In this document: piece by piece, positions 10,269 through 20,718 of the stretch
Layout of the letters: each line of letters starts with the position of its first letter
Position numbering within the stretch: position 1 is the first letter of the stretch
Source of the DNA: Ornithodoros turicata
Lineage: Eukaryota; Arthropoda; Arachnida; Ixodida; Argasidae
Reading direction: 5' to 3'
Assembly (NCBI RefSeq): GCF_037126465.1
Contig: NC_088201.1
Location: 22,614,550 to 22,678,549, forward strand
DNA: 64,000 bases
Notes under the pieces: generated by a model
What the model was told of the DNA's origin: nothing
Seen by the model: the letters and a program-made list of their open reading frames with translations, nothing else
The model's database searches: none
Program-made: the position numbers and the translations under genes

Positions 10269-11072
10269 AGGGGCACTAAAATGCAAAAACAAGCTGACTT
10301 CAAATTACGTTACATACTATGTTAATGTCGTACTTATCATAATTCAAGACTTTGATTCCGTTACGGAGCTACAATCGAAATTATACCGGACTCTTTCTTG
10401 CTTCGGCCTTGAGCAGTGAACATCGTTTCAGCTCGTGCATCGGTGTTTTTAGTTCATGCTACGCGTGTACGCGCGTGCCACGCCATGGAGCAATCCCGGT
10501 GGAAAACATAGTGCGCGTTGCAAAGCGGACTGGCGTCGCTGTCCGCAAGACGTGAAGATAAATGTTGTCAGTGGAACATTCGCGAGAACTGTTGTGAGCT
10601 ACAATGCAGTGAATCGGTATTGAAAAATGTAGCAATGAGCATCATGCCGCGCATATACGGAACACTACCGATCGGACTCGTTCCAAATCCACATTCCCAC
10701 GATAGGTATACGCGCGCTCCTCCTGCTGCTGTCTCATTGGATGCCGCCAATCGTTGCCTCCTGTGATACCATTCGTTGCCGTCAAAGACGACTCTGTTTT
10801 TATTGCATTTTCTTTCGCATTGCGCTTTCAGACATATGTCGGCACAGCTCCCTTAGAAGTCGGCCCAGGACGCACATTCCCCCAGGGCGTCAGTCGTGAC
10901 GTTGCCCAGCTGTGTGAGGCCGACAACGGCGAGCCCTTTCACCACCACCTACCACCACCATTGCATTTTCTTCTAAACGGTAGCGCTGTGTGAGCTAATT
11001 TTGCTTGCATTATACTAATTGAGACACGGGCTTTCATTTGAGAGCAAGTTGTTTGTGTATTTTAGTGCCCCT
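10269..11072. mobile_element. 804-bp inverted-terminal-repeat element inside element A
   Basis: The left end AGGGGCACTAAAATGC is matched by its reverse complement GTATTTTAGTGCCCCT on the right. The element separates protease and RT of gypsy element A, so it inserted later. It contains a SINE body fragment (10845-10965) and no transposase-like frame. The same terminus occurs at 3825. A target duplication could not be defined with certainty. Confidence 0.7.
10845..10965 (+). mobile_element. SINE body fragment inside the 804-bp element
   Basis: GAAGTCGGCCCAGGACGCAC, then CCCCCAGGGCGTCAG and GAGGCCGACAACGGCGAGC, ending in a CACCACC-rich tail. It is the sister of the fragment at 8083-8200. Confidence 0.6.
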
Positions 11073-11082
11073 TTAAAGTGGC

Positions 11083-11307
11083 CATGTCGAGCGACAGTTC
11101 AAAATGTGGGGCATGGGCAACGCCAAGGAGTAATTCAGCTTGCATGCCTCGCAGCACGTGGACTTCGACCTCCCGAATGACAGCACCACTACGAAGGTGA
11201 ATTTTGACGCGACCCAAGGTTTGAGACGGTGTTGTGACTTCATGAATGCGAATACGTACGTGAATTCTTCGTGAATTGAAGCGGAAGTTCTCCGTAAACG
11301 CGTCCAC
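11083..11307 (-). pseudogene. Protease/linker remnant of gypsy element A
   Basis: The minus-strand frame includes TLGRVKIHLRSGAVIREVEV and AELLLGVAHAPHFELSLDMA. This matches the second half of a gypsy aspartic protease, where a hydrophobic run ending in (I/L)(I/L)LG is typical. The active-site half lies beyond element B at 15941-15768. Confidence 0.65.
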
Positions 11308-11312
11308 TGATA

Positions 11313-11317
11313 CAGGT
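11313..11317 (+). repeat. Target-site duplication of element B, left copy (CAGGT)
   Basis: CAGGT precedes the left LTR and is repeated exactly after the right LTR at 15763-15767, the 5-bp duplication expected for gypsy integrase. Confidence 0.9.
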
Positions 11318-11469
11318 TGTCGTGTAACGATAAGGACGACAAAGACTAGTGTGGGTTTTGGTAGCGCGAGCTACAGAGTGCGTGCTGGGTGGAACATTAA
11401 ACGTGTTATCGTTGTACCGGGCAGTCGCTTCTGAGTCACTCCTATAAGTCGTACCGCTCGACTACAACA
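11318..11469 (+). repeat. 5' LTR of element B
   Basis: Starts TG, ends CA, 152 bp. Differs from the 3' LTR only by A/G at 11332 and A/G near the end (CTACAACA against CTACGACA). Confidence 0.95.
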
Positions 11470-11487
11470 TGGTGGCAGCGGTTGGTG
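11470..11487 (+). other. Probable primer-binding site of element B
   Basis: TGGTGGCAGCGGTTGGTG starts directly after the 5' LTR, the normal place for a tRNA primer-binding site, and begins TGG as expected for pairing to a CCA end. The tRNA was not identified. Confidence 0.55.
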
Positions 11488-11572
11488 ACCACTAATCGTA
11501 CCCACTACTACAACTGCTGACTCACAGCGGGACAACTCGAGGAAGCCCACCACTTTTCTGCAGCTGCAGGTC

Positions 11573-12355
11573 ATGCTCGGCGATAGAACGCCGGAAACAG
11601 CTTCCACGTCGATGGAATCTCCGCCGAGCTTCAATCCATTCGCAGTCGAACTCCCAGACAAATTCGATTTCCGACACCCTGAAGCTTGGAAACGATGGTT
11701 CGTCAGGTGGGAACGCTACAGAGTTATTTCCGGATTGCACAAGCAAGATGCTGACACGCAAATTAACACGTTCCTTTATGCGATGGGAAGCGAAGCCGAA
11801 GACGTCCTGATTTCGATGCGGCTCACCGATGAAGAAGCGAAGGACTACAGCAAGCTGACAGCGAGCTTCGAACGTCACTTTGTCCCAATGCGGAATGTCA
11901 TCTACGAGCGCGCCCGGTTCAATCAGCGGCACCAATTGGAACATGAGGCCGTAGAGGAGTTTGTGACCGAACTGCACCGGCTGGCCGAAACCTGTGAGTT
12001 TGGCAGCTTGAAAGATGATCTCATCCGGGACCGGCTAGTTGTCGGATTACGAGACAAGAAGTTGAGCGAAAGACTTCAGCTGGACTCCGGCCTGACTTTA
12101 GAAAAAGCGGTGAACACGGCTCGCAATTCTGAGGCTGTCAAGGGACAACAGCCGACCATCCGCGGGGGTTTGGCCCCAAGCACTCTTTCTACTGACAGTA
12201 CGGGACTCGACGCGGTGACGTCAACGCAACACCCTGGTCAACGCGTGAGACGCCTGGCAGCCATCGCGACGCGCGGAACCACGCAACGCGGGCGTACACA
12301 ATGCTCAGTTACAGCACACTCCTTGTCGGTGGTGTGGCTCTCTACAAACACATGA
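11573..12355 (+). CDS. Gag polyprotein of element B
   Basis: Capsid-like gag of a Ty3/gypsy retrotransposon, the structural protein of the cytoplasmic particle. The 260-residue frame shows the retrotransposon-gag pattern: W(K/V)RW near residues 37-45, INTFLYAMGSEAEDVL, YSKLTASFERHFVP, FNQRHQLEHEAVEEFVTELH and IRDRLVVGLRDKKLSERL. A CCHC zinc knuckle, CNRCRKLGHFGAVC, follows at about 12384-12425 in the next frame. Gag is therefore frameshifted near its C-terminus, between about 12230 and 12360, which is a lesion or programmed shift that cannot be told apart here. The start at 11573 is the first methionine after the primer site. Confidence 0.85.
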   Translation: MLGDRTPETASTSMESPPSFNPFAVELPDKFDFRHPEAWKRWFVRWERYRVISGLHKQDADTQINTFLYAMGSEAEDVLISMRLTDEEAKDYSKLTASFERHFVPMRNVIYERARFNQRHQLEHEAVEEFVTELHRLAETCEFGSLKDDLIRDRLVVGLRDKKLSERLQLDSGLTLEKAVNTARNSEAVKGQQPTIRGGLAPSTLSTDSTGLDAVTSTQHPGQRVRRLAAIATRGTTQRGRTQCSVTAHSLSVVWLSTNT

Positions 12356-12540
12356 GAGGGCACAATGCCCGGCCGAGGGCAAGCAATGTAACCGCTGCAG
12401 GAAGCTTGGACACTTCGGTGCGGTTTGCCTGTCAGCCAAGACTGACAACCAGGGGAGACAGCCGCGACGCAAATTTTCCAGTCGGCGACAGAGTCAGAAT
12501 TCAAAGTCAGTTGTAGAGGAAGTTTTCCTTGGCGACCTGA

Positions 12541-15496
12541 GACACATCATCCAACGACCCCTGGTTCATCACGGCCCAAGTGAATGGAACGAACATTAGG
12601 TTCAAAGTGGACACTGGCGCTGATGTGACAGCTGTAGCAAAATCAGCTCTGCCCCGTAGCATCCTCTCTTCTTTGCAACGGTCCACAAAGGAGCTCTATG
12701 GACCCGCAAGATCCTCTATTGACACCATAGGTCAGGTGGAAGTCGACGTCACATGGAACGGACAGACAATACGGGAGCAAATATTTGTCATCCAAAGTCT
12801 AAGGGACGCCCTTCTGGGTAGACCAGCTATACGGGCGCTCAACGTACTGCCACAAATCCTCACGGTAGATGAATGCCCATTAGGCGACCCAGTAGCGTTC
12901 AAGTATAAAGATCTCTTCGGGCCATTAGGACACATGAAGGCGGTCTATGGAATCAAGTTAGTACCTGGTGCTACACCGCATGCAGTCAATCATCCAAGAC
13001 GAGTTCCCATTCCGCTCTTACCAAGCGTGCAGGCCGAACTAAGGCGCATGGAAGATCTTGGCGTCATCAAGAAAGTAGACCACCCCACAGAATGGTGCGC
13101 GCCAATGGTCGTGGCGAAAAAGAAAGACTGGAAACTACGGATCTGCGTCGACTACGCTGAGCTCAATAAGCAGATCATACGTGAGCGACTCATCATGCGG
13201 ATGGTCGAGGAGAACCTCAGCAGTATTAGAGGGGCGAAACTCTTCAGCAAGCTAGACGCAAACGCGGGCTATTGGCAAGCGCCTCTCTCACCGGAAAGCT
13301 CTGAGCTCACCACGTTTATCACCCCGCTTGGGCGATATCAGTTTCTGCGTCTACCATTCGGAATCTCCACAGCGCCTGAATTCTTCCAACGGGAAATGCT
13401 GCGCATCTTAGAAGGCCTAGAAGGGACAGTGTGTCATATGGACGATATCCTCATTTACGGCAATGACGAAGCTGAGCACGATTGACGCCTGAACGCAGTG
13501 CTCAGTAGGTTGAAGAAAGCCGGTGTTACACTCAACTCCAAAAAGTGCCAGTTCCGCAAAACGATGATACCTTTTCTTGGGCACATTCTCGACGCAAAGG
13601 GTATATCGTCGGACCCTGAGAAAACTGAAGCGGTCAGAAAAATGCCACCACCGAAAAATGTTGCCGAACTGCGTTCATTTTTCGGTATGATAAATCACCT
13701 GATGAAGTTCATACCTGGCCTAGCGGAAAAGACGAAACCGTTAAGGGACCTTCTCTCGTCAGACGCAGCCTGGATGTGGAGCCCTCAGCAACAGGATGCT
13801 TTCGAAGGCATCAAAGACGAATTGACAAGAACTCCGGTCCTCACATATTACTCCCCCAACAGACCGCTCACGTTGTCAGTCGACGCATCGTCTTATGGCC
13901 TAGGCGCGGTGCTACTTCAAGAAGACTGGGATGGACACCATCGTCCTGTAGCGTACGCATCTCGGGCACTAAGCAAGACTGAACAGCATTACGCGCAGGT
14001 GGAAAAGGAAGCTCTTGCAATTACGTGGGCCTGCGACAAATTTCGAATGTACGTCTTGGGACTACGCTTTCATGTGCACACTGACCACAAACCTCTGGTC
14101 CCAATTTTTTCCACGAAGAGGCTTGATGAACTTACTCCTCGCCTGCAGCGCCTGCGGTTACACACGCTGGAGTACGATTTCTCCATCTCACACGTACCGG
14201 GAAAACAACTCTTCACAGCTGATGTGCTCTCCAGGAATCCGGTAATATGTAACGGGGACACGGATGCATACCTTGCAAGTGCAATTGAAGAGTACGAGGC
14301 TCTCACAATCTACCTTCTACCTGCTTCAGCCAACATGCTAGAACGGATCAGGAAAGGCTCGGCACAGGACAAGACTCTAACGCTCATCGCCGAGTACTGC
14401 ACGACGCAGTGGCCTCCAGATGCAGTTCTCTCCCCAGAGTGTCGGAAGTTCGCCAGCGTCGCGGACGAACTAGCCGTGGTCGACGGTCTCCTACTAAGGG
14501 GAGGACGACTTGTCATTCCGCAAGCCATGAGACACGAGGTGTTCGCCAGTCTACACACGGGACATCAAGGCGTCACAAGATGCCGCGCGAGAGCTAGAGA
14601 AGCTGCGTGGTGGCCAGGCATCAGTGAACATCTACAAGACTTCATCAAGCGGTGTCCCACTTGCCAGATGCACAGAAGACCAGGTACAGAGCCCCTGGTG
14701 CAGACACCCCTCCCGGAGCGGCCGTGGACGGTAGTGGGCATGGACCTTTTCTATGCAAATCGACAAAACTATCTCGTGGTCGTAGATTATTTTTCAGTTT
14801 TTTGAAATCTCGCACCTCAAGACAACAGCTGCGGACATCATTGCAGAACTACGACCTATGTTCGCTCGCTTTGGCATCCCGGAAGTCGTACGATCAGACA
14901 ACGGCCCACAGTTTACGTCGGCAGAATTCAAACGGTTTCTTGCGACGTGTGGCGCTACACACGTTACGTCAAGCCCATACTACCCCCAAAGCAACGGGCA
15001 GGCAGAACGGGCCGTACAGACAGCGAAATCCTTCATAGCCAAATCACCGGATGTCCATGAAGCATTACTGGCTCATCGAACAACACCAGGAACATGCGGA
15101 TATTCTCCCGCACAACTGCTAATGGGCCGACAACTCCGTTGCAACGTACCGGTCATGCCTACGACGCTGGCTCCTTGTTGGCCGCATCTACAAAGGTATC
15201 GAAAACGATACGAACAGGAACAACGCAGCCGCGCGACAGCCTACAATCAACGACGCAGGGCGACGGACAGACCTCGCATACAGAACAACGCAGCTGTTCG
15301 GATCTTTGCTGGCGCCGCAGCACATAGCAGAGTTTATAGTCAAGGGCCTACACCAAGGTCATACATGGTCCAGACGCCTTCTGGACTTACCAGAAGAACG
15401 ACGAAACATCTTCAGGAGGAGGCGGCGGCAACAAAGACAATGCCTTCGCGTCCGAATGGGACTGAAGAAAGCGACAACGTTGTACGTACGCGTTAG
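12541..15496 (+). pseudogene. Pol polyprotein of element B (protease-RT-RNase H-integrase)
   Basis: Pol would copy and integrate the element. In order it shows protease (VDTGADVTAV near 12608), RT (LRICVDYAELNK; FSKLDANAGYWQ; FLRLPFGISTAPEFFQ; CHMDDILIYG), RNase H (LSVDASSYGLGAVLLQ; EKEALAITWACDKF; VHTDHKPLVP; ADVLSRNP), the integrase zinc region (HTGHQG and CPTCQ) and the integrase core (D in VGMDLF; VRSDNGPQFTS; SNGQAERAVQ). A TGA at 13483-13485 and a one-base frameshift at 14803 break the frame. All catalytic blocks remain recognisable, so inactivation is recent. The RT catalytic box reads MDD after H. Confidence 0.92.
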
Positions 15497-15596
15497 ACTA
15501 ACTGTAAAAGAGCCTGAGCGCTACGGTTACAAACAGTTGTAATTTTATGCTAAACTATGTTTTACGTATTCACTTCAAAGACAAAGGTGTTAACAC

Positions 15597-15610
15597 CAAA
15601 ACGGGGAAGG
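15597..15610 (+). other. Polypurine tract of element B
   Basis: The purine-rich AAACGGGGAAGG, broken by a single C, abuts the 3' LTR, the expected place for the plus-strand primer. Confidence 0.7.
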
Positions 15611-15762
15611 TGTCGTGTAACGATGAGGACGACAAAGACTAGTGTGGGTTTTGGTAGCGCGAGCTACAGAGTGCGTGCTGGGTGGAACATTAAACGTGTT
15701 ATCGTTGTACCGGGCAGTCGCTTCTGAGTCACTCCTATAAGTCGTACCGCTCGACTACGACA
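15611..15762 (+). repeat. 3' LTR of element B
   Basis: 152 bp, TG to CA, 150 of 152 positions the same as the 5' LTR. Confidence 0.95.
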
Positions 15763-15767
15763 CAGGT
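15763..15767 (+). repeat. Target-site duplication of element B, right copy (CAGGT)
   Basis: Exact copy of 11313-11317. Confidence 0.9.
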
Positions 15768-16640
15768 GACGGTTGCTCCCGTATCAAGAAAGGCGTTAAC
15801 GGAATGATCGTTTATGTCGTTTCCCTGGTCCTCGAGAATCGATGAAACAGTAGGCCAATAAGGGCAGGCGTTTTGCCAATGAAACTGCCCCTTCAAACCG
15901 GTTGCAACACAGTGTTTGCACTCAGACCTGGGAATGCTCACTCGCGACGGTTCGGAATACGTAGGTGGGGCGTCACCTGCTCAAGGTATTCTTTGTGGGC
16001 CAGGATGCCATTGGTCAGTAGCAGGTTTCCTTAGCGGCGTACGCTCATGCGTTTGGACGACGTTCAGCCATTCCAGTGGTTACTATAAGTGCGTCGTTGG
16101 AAGTGGACAGTTGAATTCAGGGTCTCAGGGAGGAGGCCGTCCGAGAGACCAGAGAAGATGTGAGCGGTAGACAGACCTGAAAGGTCTCTCAGGGACGACT
16201 TGTGCTCGTAGTAGTCTGCTATTGTTTGCCCTCGCCGCTGGCGGTAACAAATGAAGGCGCCGAGGGGCCGGAGGCAACTGCACCGAAACGAATGGTCATA
16301 GATGTTGAGACTTGCTCCCATGTCTAGCAGGTGTCAAAGATTTCGCCGAGATATACCAGCGGAATGCTTCTCCCTCTAGATAATCACAGGGATTGATTAC
16401 TTTGTTGGTGTCTCTCCACTCTAGGGCATCCGCCTTCCGTTCAAAGAGTCGCAACCATCTCTCAACAGGAACATCACAGTATATTTGGTAAGAGACAGAA
16501 CTGGGTGAGCCTTAGGCGGCATAATTGAAGGAAATTGAAGAACAGGGTAAGATCCTGTCGACTCGTGTGACGGTAGAACACACTGCTGGGGCACAACGCC
16601 CCCCCCCCCCCCCCTCCCCGGCACAAACGCTTCAGGTTAC
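15768..16640 (-). pseudogene. Gag and protease start of gypsy element A
   Basis: Read on the minus strand across frames it shows FERKADALEWRDTNKVI (near 16440), then a retro-gag segment RQRRGQTIADYYEHKSSL, HIFSGLSDGLLPE, a zinc-knuckle-like CKHC then FHWQNACPYW (near 15900), and the protease motif VNAFLDTGATVTCV just before the element B insertion. Stops and frame changes separate these pieces. The protease continues on the other side of element B at 11307. Confidence 0.75.
16599..16614 (+). repeat. Poly-C tract (16 C)
   Basis: Homopolymer near the boundary between gypsy remnants A and C. Confidence 0.9.
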
Positions 16641-16739
16641 GGGGTACTCGCCCCCATACTATGCACTGAGGACGGGCAGGGTGTCCGGGATTCTGAGTCA
16701 AGGGGCAAATTTTACAAGATTTTCAAGTTCGCTCGCATG

Positions 16740-17372
16740 AAGCATAAAGTTCCGGAGGGGGGGTCTCGTCCTCAAGTAGTCGGCGCCTATGGCCAAAGTC
16801 CGAAGGGAGCACATTGAACTCGAAGGGACCAGCGTGGGTTGTGGACGCAATCTTCTGTCGGGATACTGCATCAGTATCCACTTGCCCATAGCCAGAAGCC
16901 TAGACAGCAAGATCCAATGTAGTGAGATGTCTGGCACCCTTCAGAAGTTCGACGGTATCGTCGACTCACGGAAAGGGAAAAGCGTCCTCGCGGGCAGCTA
17001 CGTTGACGCGACGATAATCGACGCAGAATCGAAGTATAGCATCTTTTTCCCGAACCACTACTATTGGTGATGCCCAAGGACTGTCAGAAGGTCTGGCGAT
17101 ACCCATCTCCAGTATATCGGCCATTTTCTCGTCGACTACCTGGCGTCCAGTGGGAGGCATACGACGTATGGACGCTGTTTGATTGGCGTCGCTTCACCCG
17201 CATCAATACCGTGACGAATTAGGAATGTTCTACCTACGTCCCAATCGCTTTCTGATATAATACGTTCGAATCTGAGTAAGAGGTCCCCTAGAGATGCACG
17301 ATATGTCCACGTCGGGCAAGAAATAGATGAAGCAAGTGCGGATCTGTTCCTAGGACAGCGGCGCTTAGTCAC
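16740..17372 (-). pseudogene. Reverse transcriptase fragment of gypsy element C
   Basis: The minus-strand frames read FERIISESDWDVGRTFLIRH, GIDAGEATPIKQRPYVV and then MPPTGRQVVDEKMADILEMG with SPWASPIVVVREKD and RFCVDYRRVNVAAREDAFP. This is the protease-RT linker and first RT blocks of a gypsy element. The later blocks (LDLA, ASGYGQVD) survive only in shifted frames, and the region is truncated near 16740 before the catalytic box. Confidence 0.8.
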
Positions 17373-17459
17373 TACCCCGGAGTCCCGGACACGAGGTGGC
17401 CATTCTGAGCGTTGTCCGATTTCAAGGGGTAGTCAGAGTTGTTACGCAAGGTTTTTCTT

Positions 17460-18345
17460 CATCTTCCGTGTTAGCGCCGCGAAGCAACTGTGGCTATGGG
17501 CGGCGTACAGACGTGGACAGATGGAGAGAGGACAGCAGGAAGGAGTGGGTGACAGGGCGAACGCAAGAGGTGTAGTCGGGCTAACGTTGCGCCACAATAC
17601 AACGTAACTGGGTCAATTCAAATAAATTCGTTTATTTCTCAATCAGCGATGAGTGGAGCCGGGGAAAAAAGCCGCAAAGTGCAGCTTAATAAGCCCACCG
17701 AAACAGGGGAGGGAGATGGATTCGTGACAAGGACGGGAACAGTGAGGTCAGCTTCCGCTAAAGGCCTGACTCCAAAACTTGAACTTGTCGATATTCCGTA
17801 ACGCGCGTTAAATGCATCACTTCGCTCGTGGTTCGCCACGAGCTCCAGAGCGAAAGCCCATGCACCTTTTTCACATTGGCGTCGTATCCTAGCGAACCAC
17901 CATTGGCGCGCGCGAAAACAAACCCACGTGGCTAGCACAAAACAGCAAAACCGGTCTTCGAGTGGTCGCTCTTTGCGACGAGTTCGCGCTGCGCAAGCGG
18001 GGTCCCCACCTCTGTCGTCCCCATCTATTAAACATAGAGATATTGCGTATAAGCAGTTGTGAAACAGGATGAAAGATGCAAGCGAGCTGGTGGATAACTC
18101 CAGGGATTTTCACAGTCCCCCCCCCCCCAAAAAAAAAAACACCGACAGGAAAAGCCAAAAACGCAAAAAGCAGCAGATATGAACCCCCCCCCCCCCTTTC
18201 CCGAGATGAAAATACTGGGAATATCCCTGGATAACTCCATACTGAAGGTGCCTGAGCAATAGGCGGAAGGGGAGAGTTTCCGCGCTGTGTCCGTTGCCTT
18301 CCCCCCATTGCTCAGGCACCTTCAGTATGGAGTCCATTGCGTGTT
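17460..18345. repeat. Inserted repeat block with SINE piece, poly-C tracts and hairpin
   Basis: Interrupts element C. It begins with a SINE piece (GTTAGCGCCGCGAAGCAACT near 17470, shared with 5140). It contains two C-runs (18117-18128 and 18184-18196) and two direct copies of GGATAACTCCA (18092 and 18229), and ends in a hairpin whose arms are CTCCATACTGAAGGTGCCTG (18235) and its reverse complement ending at 18332. Confidence 0.5.
18234..18332. repeat. Hairpin, ~28-bp arms
   Basis: ACTCCATACTGAAGGTGCCT and on to GAGCAAT pair perfectly with ATTGCTCAGGCACC and on to TATGGAGT. Confidence 0.85.
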
Positions 18346-18369
18346 TGTTCGAAATCTCTGCCTACTAGA

Positions 18370-18963
18370 ATGCTTTTCACGTGCTGTCGCGTGACGTTTG
18401 GAGCGCGCCAACTTCAAAATTAACGATAACGCTTGCAATGTGAAAGTTCCAGATCGGGCCCCAGGTTGTGTAGACCACTTTCTTTGAATTCAAATCTGTC
18501 CTCGGCTCGATAACAACTGCACCAAAGAGCGACAGGGGCTCAAGGGCCGGAAATTCGCATCCAGAGAGCGCTGCTGACTGCAGTACAGTAATCATCGCTT
18601 AGCAGAGGTTTACTCGGCTGTACGATTTCGTGTGGCTCTGTTTGTAAGTGAGCCCTGAGAGTGTGAGCATCGAAGTCGATAATACAACGGTGTCTGACAA
18701 GGAAGTGTACGCCGAAAAAACAGTCATGAGACATGCCACGGACAACGAAGACCGGTTGAACGCTAGTGGCTTCGGGTATGGCTACGTCCAGCGGATTCTA
18801 TAGAGGTCGCAAACAGGTTGGGGATGAATCGCTTGGGTCGGGGAACGCCTCGGCAGTTTCTTCCAGGTATCGAAGTTGATGATACGTAGGATCCCGATTC
18901 TAACAACGTACTGACCGGCGAACCTTCAACGGCCCCTGATATCATGATCGAAGGACCTTCCAT
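18370..18963 (-). pseudogene. Protease and spacer of gypsy element C
   Basis: GPSIMISGAVEGSPVSTLLE followed by SGSYVSS matches the retroviral-type aspartic protease active-site region, where LLDTG or LLDSG is expected. Here the reading is LLESGS, so the catalytic aspartate appears replaced. The frames downstream (FLVRHRCIIDFDAHTLRAHL; LSLFGAVVIEPRTDL) fit the usual protease C-terminal half and linker. Confidence 0.65.
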
Positions 18964-18999
18964 GTTGCCGGTGCTATACTGGCGTTCTTAGCGAGGCCG

Positions 19000-20085
19000 A
19001 ACAAAGAACGCGGACAAGTTTCCCTGTGCCGGATGAGTGGGAAACCGGGACGGAACTCGTCCCCGAGGGGACCGTATACAAGACCTTGCGAGGTGGCCCG
19101 GATTGCCACTGGGTAGCACATCGGGATGTTCGCAGGGCGCGCATTTCTTCGATGCGCTACAGCTGATGCGAATGCTGCACTGGATCCGTTGTGTTTGTGG
19201 CTTGCGTTGCGACACGTTCACCATTGCATATGTTGCAGGGGAAGCAGGAGCATCGGAAGTCCCTCACGGCAGGGGGGGGGGGGGGGCGAGCCCTAACCAA
19301 ACCCAACCTAACCTAGAGGAGCCAGTGATGCGCTTATTAAAAACGACTCGTCCAAGCAATCCGATGACTATGGAGGGCGTAACGCATATGGGAAGGCCAC
19401 CTCGCGTTCTTGATTACCTTGAGGGGCGCCCAGTCTGCCCCCACCTTCCGACTCCCGGGCGTGACTCCGACACCTTCAGACGTGCAGGCTACTTGAAGCG
19501 CGACAGCGGGCGTCGCAGGGGTTAGCAACGTGGCCATGTCTCTGGTAGCGGAGTCGAGGCCTAGAATAAACTGGTCTCGTACCATACTGTCTCTCATTTC
19601 TGGTGAAGAACCAGGATAAGCTTTGTCGTAGGTATCGAATAAATCATACACTATGTGTCATGGTGTTCTCCAGGTCGGTAGGTGCGGGAGCGGAAATTCG
19701 CTGCTGTGAGCATGCGCATTGCCAACGGAGACCATCTAGCAGACAGTGCATCACGGAGCTCCGCGTAGGATTCTTTCTCCCCCGATGTCATAATCCGTGG
19801 AGCACGTCATCGAAGGCGAATGGGTAGGAGTAGCAACCTTTGCTCGTCGGTCCAACAGTTAGCTGCTGCACATGCGGAAAAGTGCTTCTCCCAGGAGTCC
19901 AAGGAGAGTCACATGTCATCGAGAGGACGATAGGTTTCTCTGCGACAACATACGTATCTTCGGATACTTTCGTCCAACGTAAGAACAAAACGATGATCAC
20001 AATGGGTACGTTCTTGCGTCTCGCCGCGTGAAATGGCTGTAGCATAAACTTTTTTGACGTTCGATTGCGACGGCGGCAATGGTCA
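19000..20085 (-). pseudogene. Gag of gypsy element C
   Basis: Minus-strand frames include ARWSPLAMRMLTAANFRSRT (about 19750-19690), a gag-like segment with YDLFDTYDKAYPG and VRDQFILGLDSATRDMATLL (19651-19540), and, further on, GNPGHLARSC, the second half of a CCHC zinc knuckle near 19090. The frames do not join, so it is non-functional. A 15-base G tract lies at 19272-19286. Confidence 0.65.
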
Positions 20086-20409
20086 CACAAACTGTTCGCT
20101 CCCGGTCAACTGCAGGGTTGCCAGATAGCAAAAGCAGCGTGTAGCCAAATTTTTAGCTCAAGTAGCCAAAACATAGCCAACTTTGTATATTTTATGTAGC
20201 CAAAAAGTAGCCAACGGTTCACGGCGTTTGGGCTGTCGTATGACAACGGTTTTGGACAATGTGAAATAGGTATATACTATACGCCAGCTATCGTCGCTGT
20301 AATATACTTACAACGGAGAGGAAATGAAAAAAATATTTCGTAATATTTATAAGAAGAGCTAGACGTAGAATGCGCGAAAAGTTGAAAGATGAAAGTCACT
20401 GAAAAGGTT

Positions 20410-20482
20410 AGCCAGCTGTAGGGATTGAACCCACATCTTCTGGATTACCGGTCCAGGGCTCTACCAATTGAGCTAAGCTAAC
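20410..20482 (-). tRNA. tRNA-like sequence, Thr(GGT)-type anticodon, probably a pseudogene
   Basis: A 73-base cloverleaf can be drawn. The acceptor arm GTTAGCT pairs with AGCTGGC (two G-U pairs), the D arm is GCTC-AATTGGTA-GAGC, the anticodon arm is CTGGA-CCGGTAA-TCCAG, the variable loop is AAGAT and the T arm is GTGGG-TTCAATC-CCTAC. Both polymerase III boxes are present. Position 33 is C instead of the universal U, and a GGT anticodon is rarely used by eukaryotes for threonine. With its mirror copy and location inside a hAT-like element, it is more likely a repeat-borne tRNA-like sequence than a functional gene. Confidence 0.5.
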
Positions 20483-20648
20483 ACGCCTCTCCAGCGACTT
20501 TCGGGGTGCACCATCGTCGATTTCCGTCGTATGAATGTGTGTATGAGTGAGCAAAAAATGTAAGAGTGAAAGGAGGGAGAGTGAGTGAGTGAGTGGCTGG
20601 TTTGTCGTCCCTTCAGATGACGCACCCCGAAAGTCGCTGGAGAGGCGT

Positions 20649-20718
20649 GTTAGCTTAGCCCAATTGGTAGAGCCCTGGACCGGTAATCCAGATGTGGGTT
20701 CGATCCCTACAGCTGGCT
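20649..20718 (+). tRNA. tRNA-like sequence, mirror copy, defective variable loop
   Basis: The same sequence as 20410-20482 in the opposite orientation, with three bases lost between the anticodon stem and the T stem (CCAGATGTGGG against CCAGAAGATGTGGG) and one C/T change in the D stem. The shortened variable loop and C at position 33 argue against a working tRNA. Confidence 0.45.

Larger units (their letters stand above)
11318..15762 (+). mobile_element. Ty3/gypsy LTR retrotransposon B, near-intact
   Basis: 4445-bp element with two 152-bp LTRs (TGTCGTGTAACG to TACRACA) differing at 2 sites, a 5-bp duplication CAGGT, gag, and a pol with protease, RT, RNase H and integrase in the gypsy order. 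The low LTR divergence indicates recent insertion. It landed inside the protease region of gypsy element A in the opposite orientation. Two lesions inactivate pol: an in-frame TGA at 13483-13485 and a one-base frameshift in the T-run at 14798-14803. Gag to pol also needs frame changes. Confidence 0.95.
8338..16640 (-). mobile_element. Ty3/gypsy element A, decayed and split by insertions
   Basis: On the minus strand, in transcription order, there is a gag remnant (16640-15950), a gag zinc knuckle and protease start (15941-15768), the protease remainder (11307-11083), reverse transcriptase (10125-9363) and RNase H (9219-8340). The order is that of a gypsy gag-pol, but it is interrupted twice. 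Element B (11318-15762) splits the protease, as its flanking CAGGT duplication shows. The inverted-repeat element 10269-11072 splits protease from RT. Several frameshifts and stops remain. No LTRs were recognised. Confidence 0.8.
16740..20085 (-). mobile_element. Ty3/gypsy element C, decayed
   Basis: A second minus-strand gypsy remnant: gag (20085-19000), protease and spacer (18963-18370), then RT (17372-16740). It is interrupted by a repeat block at about 17460-18345. It is distinct from element A, since both have gag and RT. Sequence 3' of RT is missing where element A begins. No LTR was recognised. Confidence 0.7.

Noticed and set aside
20410..20718. Two functional tRNA-Thr genes
   Set aside because: C at position 33, a GGT anticodon, a variable-loop deletion in one copy and the transposon context make function unlikely. 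They are kept as tRNA-like sequences.
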